Below are positions 57,232-64,000 of a stretch of 64,000 nucleotides of DNA, one piece after another. Numbering within the stretch: the stretch's first letter is position 1; every line of letters starts with the position of its first letter. The notes beneath the pieces were generated by a model. It saw nothing but the letters and a program-made list of their open reading frames with translations. It ran no database searches and had not been told where the DNA came from. The DNA comes from Chitinophagaceae bacterium (GTDB taxonomy: Bacteria > Bacteroidota > Bacteroidia > Chitinophagales > Chitinophagaceae), in NCBI GenBank assembly GCA_947446645.1, contig CANFHA010000005.1, positions 124,001 through 188,000 on the forward strand. Reading direction: 5' to 3'. The position numbers were made by a program, and so were the translations under genes.

Positions 57232-57288
57232 AATCTTTTAATCCGATTAACCTTTTAACTCTTAAACTTTTTACCCTTTTAACCCTTT
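57232..57288. repeat. Degenerate CTTTTAA-type repeat between udp and lgt
   Basis: Short near-copies of (C)CTTTTAA follow each other with small spacers: ATCTTTTAATCC, ACCTTTTAACTC, TTAAACTTTTT, ACCCTTTTAACCC. This is the same kind of simple repeat as at 18766-18815 with a different unit. Confidence 0.6.
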
Positions 57289-57305
57289 GCCTTACATTTA
57301 CACCC

Positions 57306-58595
57306 ATGTATCCTGATTTCCAGTACCTGTTTCAGGCCTTGTTTGGCCATGAAATGCCAGAGTGGCTAAGCCTGTTTAAAACTTTCGGCTTCCTTGTGGC
57401 CTTATCATTTGTTGCTGCTGCCTGGGCTACATCACAGGAGCTGAAGCGGAAGGAGCAACAGGGCCTGTTGCAGCCTGAAATACAAACCATAGAAGAGGGT
57501 AAGCCATTATCAAAAAACGATCTCATTTTTTCGGCTATTGTCGGTTTTATCCTTGGGTTTAAAATAGGAGGTGTATTTGGTCACCTGCACGATGTGTCGC
57601 TCGACCCCATGGGATACCTGTTGTCCGCCCGTGGCAATTTTCTTGTCGGAATTGTAGGGGCAGTAATAGTAGCCTTTGCAAAATACAAGGAAGTGAAAAA
57701 ACAAGAACTACCGGAAGTCAGGATAAGAAAAGTGAGGGTATGGCCCCATGAACTGATGACCGAGGTAGTAGTGATAGCTGCAGTTGGCGGACTGCTTGGA
57801 GCAAAGATCTTCAACGCTTTAGAAACATGGGACGATTTTGTTAAAGATCCGATACACAGCCTCACCTCTTCTACCGGCCTTACTTTTCTTGGCGGCCTTA
57901 TTGTGGCCACCATCATGTTTTACTATTACACCCGCAAACACGGCATACCATTTAAGCACATGTGCGATGCCGCTGCGCCGGGTATAATGCTGGCGTATGG
58001 CACAGGAAGGCTGGGCTGTCAGCTCTCGGGAGATGGCGACTGGGGTATCTTCAATACAGCATATGTCACCCAACCAAATAGTTCATTGAAAGCGGTAAGT
58101 CCGCAAGAGGGGCTGAGTGCATTGCAGCAATACGAACACATGTTCCGGCTGACTCCGCAACCGTATACCTATGCCGCGGCTCCATCCTGGTTGCCTAACT
58201 GGCTCGTAGGCATGAACTACCCACACAATGTAGGCCATGAAGGAGTTGTGATCAATGGCTGCACCGGCGACTATTGCAGCGTGCTGCCGATAAGCGTATT
58301 CCCTACGCCGGTCTATGAAGCAATAACATGCATACTGCTGTTCTCTTTTCTATGGGCAGTGCGTAAACGTTTTACGCGCCCGCTGCAGATGTTCGGTACG
58401 TATTTGATATTGGTAGGCGTAGAGCGCTTCTGCGTAGAACTGATAAGAGTGAACTCTACATATAACTGGGGCTTTATTCACCCTACACAGGCTGAGATAT
58501 TATCTGTAGTACTGGTAATTATCGGATTGGGATTGTTGTTGTTTTATAAAGACAAGGACAAAGTAGCCATCCCTCAAAACGCTGACCTAACTTAA
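57306..58595 (+). CDS. lgt: Prolipoprotein diacylglyceryl transferase, Bacteroidota type
   Basis: 429 residues with about seven membrane helices. Key blocks: IVGFILGFKIGG, TGLTFLGGLIVA (cognate of the HGGL block), GTGRLGCQLSGDGDWG (Arg of the active site), SVFPTPVYEAI. It transfers diacylglycerol from phosphatidylglycerol to the lipobox Cys of lipoproteins. Several lipoprotein genes lie in this window. It is about 140 residues longer than the E. coli enzyme: an extra ~130-residue middle part includes a soluble Cys-rich segment (GCTGDYCSVLP). The block that holds the essential His103 in E. coli reads LGGL here; I believe some Bacteroidota vary here but cannot check. Confidence 0.93.
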   Translation: MYPDFQYLFQALFGHEMPEWLSLFKTFGFLVALSFVAAAWATSQELKRKEQQGLLQPEIQTIEEGKPLSKNDLIFSAIVGFILGFKIGGVFGHLHDVSLDPMGYLLSARGNFLVGIVGAVIVAFAKYKEVKKQELPEVRIRKVRVWPHELMTEVVVIAAVGGLLGAKIFNALETWDDFVKDPIHSLTSSTGLTFLGGLIVATIMFYYYTRKHGIPFKHMCDAAAPGIMLAYGTGRLGCQLSGDGDWGIFNTAYVTQPNSSLKAVSPQEGLSALQQYEHMFRLTPQPYTYAAAPSWLPNWLVGMNYPHNVGHEGVVINGCTGDYCSVLPISVFPTPVYEAITCILLFSFLWAVRKRFTRPLQMFGTYLILVGVERFCVELIRVNSTYNWGFIHPTQAEILSVVLVIIGLGLLLFYKDKDKVAIPQNADLT

Positions 58596-58599
58596 TTGT

Positions 58600-59040
58600 A
58601 TGAATAAAGGCTTTATATCCATCCTGGCTGTCCTTATGTTTTGTGCTCCCACGCTTTTTGCACAAGACAAAAAATCACTGGCAAAAGCCAAAGATGAAAT
58701 TCTGGCGGCAGAAGTGGCGTTTTGTAATATGGCAAAAGAAAAAAGCATAGAAGAAGCAATACTTGCTTATGCTGCGGAAGATGCCGTGATCTGCCGCCCG
58801 GCAAAAATCTACAAAGGCAAGCAAGGCATTCATGAGTTCTACGCGCGAAAAGATAAAAATGACAAACTTATCTAGAAGGCCGGTTTCGTGGATGTATCAG
58901 CATCCGGAGATATGGGGTATACTTATGGCGAATATGATTTTCAGGGAATAAGGGTTGGGAAAACCATCACTGACCATGGCACTTTTCATACTATCTGGAA
59001 AAAACAGAATGACGGAAGCTGGAAATTTGTAGTGGATTAA
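58600..59040 (+). pseudogene. SnoaL/DUF4440-type secreted protein interrupted by an in-frame TAG
   Basis: The frame starts at an ATG 4 bp after lgt with a signal peptide (MNKGFISILAVLMFCAPTLFAQ). It runs through EILAAEVAFCNMAKEKSIEEAILAYAAEDAVICRP, meets a TAG at 58873-58875, then continues unbroken to a TAA at 59038-59040 (KAGFVDVSASGDMGYTYGEYDFQG...GTFHTIWKKQNDGSWKFVVD). The stop lies where relatives usually carry Trp (KLxW), so a single G-to-A change (TGG to TAG) explains it. The complete protein would be 146 residues, a DUF4440 (nuclear-transport-factor-2 fold) protein. Its final TAA shares the palindrome TTAA with the stop of the convergent gene. Confidence 0.85.
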
Positions 59041-59708
59041 TGTATCGCTACAGGCGCAAGCTTTGCAAGTTTAAACACGCCATCCATCGTGTAGCTATGT
59101 ATACCCACCTTCTGTTTAAAAGTCGCATTTATCATGGCTTGAGCTACTTCCCTGCCCGCAATAGGCTTCAGACCGCCAAGACCTGGAATGATTGAAATGG
59201 CATTCATAAGGCTTATACCTATCTGCTCACCCTTTCTATTTTCTTTGCGGCCGCTACCCAGCATTCCCGGGCGGATAATATGTATCGTTTCAAAGGGCAG
59301 CTTTTTTACATCACGCTCCAGTTCACCTTTCATACGTGAATAAAATATTTTCGCATCGGGATTAGACCCCGCTGAGGAAACCAGCACATATTCAGGTACA
59401 TTATTTGCCGCAGCTGCTTTAGCTACGTTGTACTGGTAAGTATAGTCGATCTTGTATTGAGCGTCTTTGCTTCCCGCCACCTTCAGTGTAGTCCCCATAG
59501 CCGAATACAACACATCACCTGTCAACTTCCTTTTCCAACTTTCGGTATCATCAAAACTGACTATATGCTCTTCAAGTTTATTGTTTTTAAGCCCGGTACT
59601 TTTGCGCGCAAACACCCTAACCCGCTCAAAACGGGTATCTCTCAGCAATAACTCAACGAGATTGCTACCCACCAGTCCCGTAGCGCCAATAACAATAGCC
59701 GTCTTCAT
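59037..59708 (-). CDS. NAD(P)-binding oxidoreductase (HTATIP2-like)
   Basis: 223 residues, atypical short-chain dehydrogenase. MKTAIVIGATGLVGSNLVELLLR is the dinucleotide-binding motif. YVLVSSAGSNPDAKIFYSRMKGELERDV gives the active-site region with the YSRMK pattern in place of YxxxK. IHIIRPGMLGSGRKENR is conserved in HTATIP2-like proteins. Substrate unknown. It is 43 bp downstream of the ACBP gene in the operon led by lysS. Confidence 0.85.
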   Translation of the reverse strand: MKTAIVIGATGLVGSNLVELLLRDTRFERVRVFARKSTGLKNNKLEEHIVSFDDTESWKRKLTGDVLYSAMGTTLKVAGSKDAQYKIDYTYQYNVAKAAAANNVPEYVLVSSAGSNPDAKIFYSRMKGELERDVKKLPFETIHIIRPGMLGSGRKENRKGEQIGISLMNAISIIPGLGGLKPIAGREVAQAMINATFKQKVGIHSYTMDGVFKLAKLAPVAIH

Positions 59709-59751
59709 TGAGTGATCTTTGGTTATACTAAAGACATAAATACCATGCCGC

Positions 59752-60012
59752 CTAGCCCTTCTTCAGGCTCTCTACCAGTGCCACGTATTGGTTCATAGCA
59801 TCGTCACCTGTTATGCCATTGAGCTTAGACCACGCATCGTGCTTGGCTTTACCTACAAAGTCAAACGGATTTGACGGACCTTCATCAGGAGCATCACCTT
59901 CGGTAGCTTGTTTGTAAAGGCTATACAGGCGCAGCAATGTATCGTTGTCAGGGCGTGCAGAAAGTTGTTTGCTAGATGCTACTGCTGCTTCAAATGTCTC
60001 TTTTAAGCTCAT
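59752..60012 (-). CDS. Acyl-CoA-binding protein
   Basis: 86 residues matching the four-helix ACBP family. MSLKETFEAAVASSKQL, then LLRLYSLYKQATEGD, then FVGKAKHDAWSKLNGITGDDAMNQYVALVESL, including the Lys/Tyr/Trp positions that hold acyl-CoA. It buffers long-chain acyl-CoA in the cytoplasm. It is 46 bp downstream of the DUF1684 gene. Confidence 0.93.
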   Translation of the reverse strand: MSLKETFEAAVASSKQLSARPDNDTLLRLYSLYKQATEGDAPDEGPSNPFDFVGKAKHDAWSKLNGITGDDAMNQYVALVESLKKG

Positions 60013-60058
60013 GATAGTAAGTTAAAATGAAATGACGATATTTTTAAGGAAAATGTAT

Positions 60059-60655
60059 CTACTGCACAAACATCTTTTCTCCTGCAGCAATAGATACCTG
60101 TACCCTGTTCTCCGATGGCGGAACAGGGCATGAATATCCATCGCTGTAAGCGCAATAAGGGTTGTAACATTTATTAAAATCAAGTTGCAGCATACCGTCC
60201 TTTATGTCCCTGATAGACAGATCCAGGTAACGGCCGCCGCCGTAGGTAAAATCATAGCTTGTGCCATCAGTAAACGGTATGAACAGGTCGTCTTTATGTG
60301 CTGCATCTTTTATCAGGTCAATGCTCTGGTAAATGTGTAGTGTGGTAAGTGTATCACGCAAGGTAAACGTTACCGTTCCATATTCCCTGAAGGGCTTTTT
60401 CTTACCACTATGCGTTTCTATCATAAATGGAGTGCTTCCTGGCGTTTCCTTCAAGGTTCCCAATACCCTGTAAGACACATCTGCCCGGTAAAAACTAATA
60501 CCCTTGATCTGTGATGGCTTTACAGGGCTGCGCGGACCTGAGGTAATATCTGCAATATACTGCTTGCGGTATTGCTCCAGGCTGTCTGCATAAGATTGTG
60601 CATTCGCGCCGCCGGTAGCAGACAATAGAAGCATAAAACAGATAATAAACCTCAT
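60059..60655 (-). CDS. DUF1684 secreted protein
   Basis: 198 residues with a signal peptide (1-19). It carries the conserved DUF1684 end: YDFTYGGGRYLDL, LDFNKCYNPYCAYSDGYSCPVPPSENRVQVSIAAGEK. The Cys-rich CYNPYCAYSDGYSCP block suggests a disulfide or metal site. The function of the family is unknown. It starts 12 bp after the lysS stop codon, in the same operon. Confidence 0.88.
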   Translation of the reverse strand: MRFIICFMLLLSATGGANAQSYADSLEQYRKQYIADITSGPRSPVKPSQIKGISFYRADVSYRVLGTLKETPGSTPFMIETHSGKKKPFREYGTVTFTLRDTLTTLHIYQSIDLIKDAAHKDDLFIPFTDGTSYDFTYGGGRYLDLSIRDIKDGMLQLDFNKCYNPYCAYSDGYSCPVPPSENRVQVSIAAGEKMFVQ

Positions 60656-60667
60656 CCCTGGTTAAAA

Positions 60668-62215
60668 TTAATTGAGCTCCACAAAAGGTGACGTATTGCT
60701 GCTGGTCTTCTCCGCTCTCATCTGCGGGAAGAAAAGCACATCCTGTATGGATACCTGCCCCGTAAGCAGCATCGCCAGCCTGTCTATACCAAAACCAATA
60801 CCGGCTGTAGGTGGCATACCATACTCCAGCGCGCGCAGAAAATCATAGTCAATGAACATTGCCTCCTCATCGCCGCGCTCCATCAGCTTCACCTGGTCCT
60901 CAAAACGTTCACGCTGGTCTATAGGATCATTAAGCTCACTATAGGCGTTGGCTATCTCTTTACCGTTCACTATCAGCTCAAAGCGTTCTACAAGACCTTC
61001 CTTCGTCCTGTGCTTTTTCGTAAGCGGGCTCATTTCCACAGGATAGTCAATTATAAAAGTAGGCTGCACATAGTGCATCTCACACTTATCGCCAAAGAGC
61101 GCATCTATCAGCTTGCCTTTCCCCATAGACGCATCTGCATCTATTTTCAATTGACGACAGGTTTGCAACAGGCTATTTTCGTCCATGTTGCTTACATCAA
61201 TGCCGGTATGCTCCTTAATAGCATCGTATATACTTATGCGCTTGTACGGTGGTTTAAAGTCTATTTCCTTATCATTTATCTTTACCACAGATGTCCCGTT
61301 CGTTGCTATAGCGGTCTGCTCCAGCATCTGCTCCGTCGTTTCCATCATCCACAGATAGTCCTTGTAGGCCACATAAAATTCCAGCACTGTAAATTCAGGA
61401 TTGTGCGTTCTGTCCATACCCTCATTGCGGAAGTTGCGGCTAAACTCATATACCCACTCAAAACCACCTACTATCAGGCGCTTCAGGTACAGTTCATTCG
61501 CTATGCGCAGGTACAGCGGAATATCCAGCGCATTGTGGTGGGTAATGAATGGCTTAGCTGCTGCCCCGCCCGGTATGCTCTGCAGCACCGGCGTATCCAC
61601 TTCCAATCCACCCCGTTCGTTGAGAAAGGCACGGATGGCATTCTTCATCTTAGTGATCTTTATGAAGGTTTCCTTCACCGAGGGATTTACAATCAGATCA
61701 GCATATCGCTGACGGTATTTAAATTCAAGATCTGTAACCTGGTCAAATACCTCTCCATCTTTTTCCTTCGTTACAGGCATAGGATGCAGGCTCTTGGTGA
61801 GCAGCGTAAAGGAAGTGACGTGTATAGATGTTTCCCCGGTCTTGGTTATAAATCCATATCCTTTTACCCCTATTATATCACCTATGTCCAGCAGCTTTTT
61901 CCATACCTGGTCATACATGGTTTTATCTTCGCCCTGGCAAATTTCATCGCGCTTCACATATACTTGTATCCTGCCAGTACCGTCTTGCAACACGGCAAAA
62001 TTAGCCTTGCCCATATCGCGCACGCTCATAATGCGGCCAGCCAGCGATATTTCTTTATATGCTTCCTTATTTTCTTCGCTGTAGTTTTCCTTTATATCTT
62101 TCGCAGTATGAGAAATTTCATAAAGTGGGGCCGGATATGGGTCTATTCCCATCTCCAGTAATTCTTTCAGTTTGTCGCGGCGTATTAATTCCTGTTCGCT
62201 GAGTGTTGCTTGCAT
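60668..62215 (-). CDS. lysS: Lysine-tRNA ligase (class II)
   Basis: 515 residues. An N-terminal OB-fold anticodon-binding domain (SLAGRIMSVRDMGKANFAVLQDGTGRIQVYVK) is followed by the class II core. Motif 2 is EFSRNFRNEGMDRTHNPEFT and motif 3 is GIGFGIDRLAMLLTG. The last residues are KTSSNTSPFVELN. It charges tRNA-Lys. It leads a four-gene operon (lysS, DUF1684, ACBP, oxidoreductase). A perfect -7 box, TATTTTTG (62221-62228, minus strand), sits only 5 bp before the ATG, which would make the mRNA almost leaderless. Confidence 0.96.
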   Translation of the reverse strand: MQATLSEQELIRRDKLKELLEMGIDPYPAPLYEISHTAKDIKENYSEENKEAYKEISLAGRIMSVRDMGKANFAVLQDGTGRIQVYVKRDEICQGEDKTMYDQVWKKLLDIGDIIGVKGYGFITKTGETSIHVTSFTLLTKSLHPMPVTKEKDGEVFDQVTDLEFKYRQRYADLIVNPSVKETFIKITKMKNAIRAFLNERGGLEVDTPVLQSIPGGAAAKPFITHHNALDIPLYLRIANELYLKRLIVGGFEWVYEFSRNFRNEGMDRTHNPEFTVLEFYVAYKDYLWMMETTEQMLEQTAIATNGTSVVKINDKEIDFKPPYKRISIYDAIKEHTGIDVSNMDENSLLQTCRQLKIDADASMGKGKLIDALFGDKCEMHYVQPTFIIDYPVEMSPLTKKHRTKEGLVERFELIVNGKEIANAYSELNDPIDQRERFEDQVKLMERGDEEAMFIDYDFLRALEYGMPPTAGIGFGIDRLAMLLTGQVSIQDVLFFPQMRAEKTSSNTSPFVELN

Positions 62216-62220
62216 ACGTG

Positions 62221-62228
62221 CAAAAATA
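62221..62228 (-). promoter_or_regulatory. -7 box just before lysS
   Basis: On the minus strand TATTTTTG fits TAnnTTTG and lies 5 bp upstream of the ATG at 62213-62215. A matched -33 TTTG is not seen at the usual spacing, so it may be chance. Confidence 0.35.
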
Positions 62229-62398
62229 GTTGATTGACTGATAAATCAATAATGAATTTGAGGCAAAGCTCCGGTTAAAATGAAAGTACAGGAGGTCTAT
62301 ACCCGCTCGACACCAAAATGAAAAATCGGTTCAAAAGCTTACTTTTTGTTGAATAAAAGCGATACATTTAGTTTATAGAGTGGACACACTTATTACCA

Positions 62399-64000
62399 AT
62401 GCCTAAAACACATGAAAACATAAGCGACCGTGATACACGGCTGGCTTTGTATGAATCCATAATAAATTTTTCCGACGATGCTATTTTAAGTAAAACGACG
62501 GAGGGGATCATCACAAGCTGGAACCGTGGTGCTGAAAAACTATTCGGCTACCCCCCTGGTGAGGCCATAGGACAGCACATTTCAATATTAATTCCACCCC
62601 CACGAATCAAAGAAGAGCTGGAAATAATTACCCGGATAAAACAGGGTGAATACATAAAACATTATGAAACCCAGCGCCTGAGAAAAGATGGAAACCTTAT
62701 TGACGTTTCGCTTACAATATCGCCTATAAAGGACGAAACAGGAGCGATAACCGGTGTTTCTAAAATAGTGCGTGAGACGGAAAAGAAATATTATACACTT
62801 TTTCAAAACAATCCTACACCTACCTGGGTAATAGATACCACTACATTTCAGTTCCTGGATGTAAACAAAGCCGCAATTAACCATTATGGATATAGCTACG
62901 ATGAATTCCTGTCGATGACGGCCGTAGATATAAGGCCGGATGACGAAAAAGAGCGGTTTATAAATGTTGATCGTGAAAAAGATCATTCCGGGTTTAGGGG
63001 AATATGGCGGCATAAAAAAAAGGATGGTAACATAATATATGTTGAAATAAACCTGGACAACATCATTTTTAATGAGCGCAAGTGTTACCTGATCATTGTG
63101 AATGATGTTACCGAAAAAACAGAAGCGGAGATCAAACTGAAACACACTGCCCAGCGGCTCAAGCAAGCACAAAGCATAGCGCATGTAGGCAGTTGGGAAT
63201 ACAATTTTGCCACAGAGAACGTATTTCTTTCTGACGAAGCCTGCAGAATATTCGGACTTGCAACCACAGACAATGACCTCTCTTCTTCTACATTCCTGTC
63301 TTTTGTACATCCGGAAGACCTGGAACTCGTGGTAAAAAACATTAATAGATCTCACCACCTCTTCACATCGGTAGCTTTTCATTGCCGCATAGTAAGGCAG
63401 GATGGTTCTATACGACATTTGTACTCCCAAAGCGAAATTGAACTAAATGGCGAGGGCGCGGCCACCGGGCAGTATGGAGTCATACACGATATTACCGACC
63501 AGAAACTGGTAGCTGCGGAAAACCTGCAAGCCCAGCAACGCTACAAGCAGGTGCTGGATAATATACTCGACGGCCTGATGATTGACGACCATGATGGCAA
63601 AGTGATCTATGCCAACGACCAGTTCTTAAACCTGTTCGGGCTTGAACGCGAAGACCTCGAAAACCTCGTACTGGAAAATTATGTGGCGCCTGAATTCAGG
63701 CCTGTATTACGCGACCGGCACAACCGCCGAGTAGCTGGAGAAGATGTACCCGCCACATTCGAATACCAGGGACTGCAAAAGAACGGCAACAGAATATGGC
63801 TGGAAGTACGTGTTTGCAAAGTGATAGAAAATGGAATAGTAGTAGGTACACAATCTGCCATTCGCGACATTACAGACCGCAAACATGCCGAATCTGAAGT
63901 AACACGCCTTTACCAGTCGCTCGAGCAAAAAGTAAAGGAACGCACTGCCGAGCTGGAAGCAGTGAATAATGAGCTGGAATCGTTTTCCTATTCAGTGGCA
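62399..64000 (+). CDS. Multi-PAS sensor histidine kinase, 3' end outside window
   Basis: 534 residues are visible from the ATG at 62399-62401. Four PAS domains are seen: TEGIITSWNRGAEKLFGYPPGEAIGQHISILIPP, FQNNPTPTWVIDTTTFQFLDVN, AHVGSWEYNFATENVFLSDEACRIFGL and YKQVLDNILDGLMIDDHDGKVIYAND. Several carry PAC ends (GVIHDITDQ, SAIRDITDRK). The last residues, LEQKVKERTAELEAVNNELESFSYSVA, lead into the HisKA dimer and His region. This matches bacterial phytochrome-like or blue-light/redox-sensing kinases, but no chromophore or flavin Cys motif is visible. There is no membrane helix, so the sensor is cytoplasmic. Confidence 0.9.
   Translation, partial: MPKTHENISDRDTRLALYESIINFSDDAILSKTTEGIITSWNRGAEKLFGYPPGEAIGQHISILIPPPRIKEELEIITRIKQGEYIKHYETQRLRKDGNLIDVSLTISPIKDETGAITGVSKIVRETEKKYYTLFQNNPTPTWVIDTTTFQFLDVNKAAINHYGYSYDEFLSMTAVDIRPDDEKERFINVDREKDHSGFRGIWRHKKKDGNIIYVEINLDNIIFNERKCYLIIVNDVTEKTEAEIKLKHTAQRLKQAQSIAHVGSWEYNFATENVFLSDEACRIFGLATTDNDLSSSTFLSFVHPEDLELVVKNINRSHHLFTSVAFHCRIVRQDGSIRHLYSQSEIELNGEGAATGQYGVIHDITDQKLVAAENLQAQQRYKQVLDNILDGLMIDDHDGKVIYANDQFLNLFGLEREDLENLVLENYVAPEFRPVLRDRHNRRVAGEDVPATFEYQGLQKNGNRIWLEVRVCKVIENGIVVGTQSAIRDITDRKHAESEVTRLYQSLEQKVKERTAELEAVNNELESFSYSVA

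Noticed and set aside
41055-58875. Possible recoding of TAA or TAG
   Set aside because: Both TAA (purA neighbours, atpG, pabB) and TAG (RRM gene, udp, di-heme peroxidase) act as normal stops elsewhere in the window, so the two in-frame stops are better explained as lesions or errors.
61010-62161. 383-residue plus-strand frame opposite lysS
   Set aside because: Antisense shadow of a well-conserved tRNA ligase gene; no recognisable domain.
62588-63430. 280-residue minus-strand frame opposite the PAS kinase
   Set aside because: Antisense shadow; the plus strand carries four clear PAS domains.

Overview
The window is about 44% GC by eye and reads as a Bacteroidota chromosome, most likely Chitinophagaceae or a close relative. 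Several independent signs support this. There are many secreted proteins with type IX secretion (T9SS) C-terminal sorting domains. Typical lineage genes are present: IPExxxVDY protein, DUF4286, bTHX, Bacteroidota-type Lgt, AMP nucleosidase, and a LytTR/Y_Y_Y two-component pair. Clear -7 TAnnTTTG promoter boxes also occur, with hup having the full TTTG-N19-TATATTTG form.

Layout. 1-6.3 kb: two secreted metalloproteases on the minus strand (a reprolysin-like gene cut by the window edge and a 1738-aa M4 protease with Ig-like repeats). 6.5-9.5 kb: a di-heme peroxidase with an extra N-terminal helical domain, a small cytochrome c, and a secreted glutathione-peroxidase-like protein that has no cysteine. 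9.7-15.2 kb: small membrane proteins, a T9SS alpha/beta hydrolase, a second di-heme peroxidase and an outer-membrane barrel. 15.3-22.3 kb: pabB, a remarkable Asp/Lys block protein, purA, an SPFH protein, IPExxxVDY protein, a gene-free 0.8 kb stretch with paired palindromic sites, and a HAD phosphatase. 22.5-38.7 kb: mostly housekeeping and signalling (RRM protein, LytTR regulator plus propeller kinase, sugar epimerase, bTHX, HU, RsgA, an FtsX-type permease, an atpG separated from the other F1 genes, a fused dipeptide-type ABC ATPase, AMP nucleosidase, S41 protease, SUMF1-like protein). 38.9-45 kb: a second cysteine-free GPx-like paralogue and a 5.1 kb T9SS adhesin gene broken by one frameshift and one in-frame stop. 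45.2-47.8 kb: small membrane and outer-membrane proteins. 47.8-56 kb: a three-gene operon of YHYH protein, MbnP-like copper-binding protein and MbnH-like di-heme peroxidase, divergent from a 1630-aa T9SS protein with a galactose-oxidase-like propeller. 56.1-64 kb: tRNA-Cys, uridine phosphorylase, lgt, a nonsense-broken DUF4440 gene, the lysS operon, and a PAS histidine kinase cut by the window edge.

Themes. Much of the window concerns the envelope. Four T9SS cargo proteins are intact, a fifth is a pseudogene, and there are three di-heme MauG/CCP-type peroxidases. The best candidate for an interesting system is the MbnP/MbnH/YHYH cluster facing the galactose-oxidase-like surface protein, suggesting a cell-surface copper or redox module. 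The cysteine-free GPx-like pair and the Asp/Lys block protein with an SSB-like acidic tip are the most unusual single proteins.
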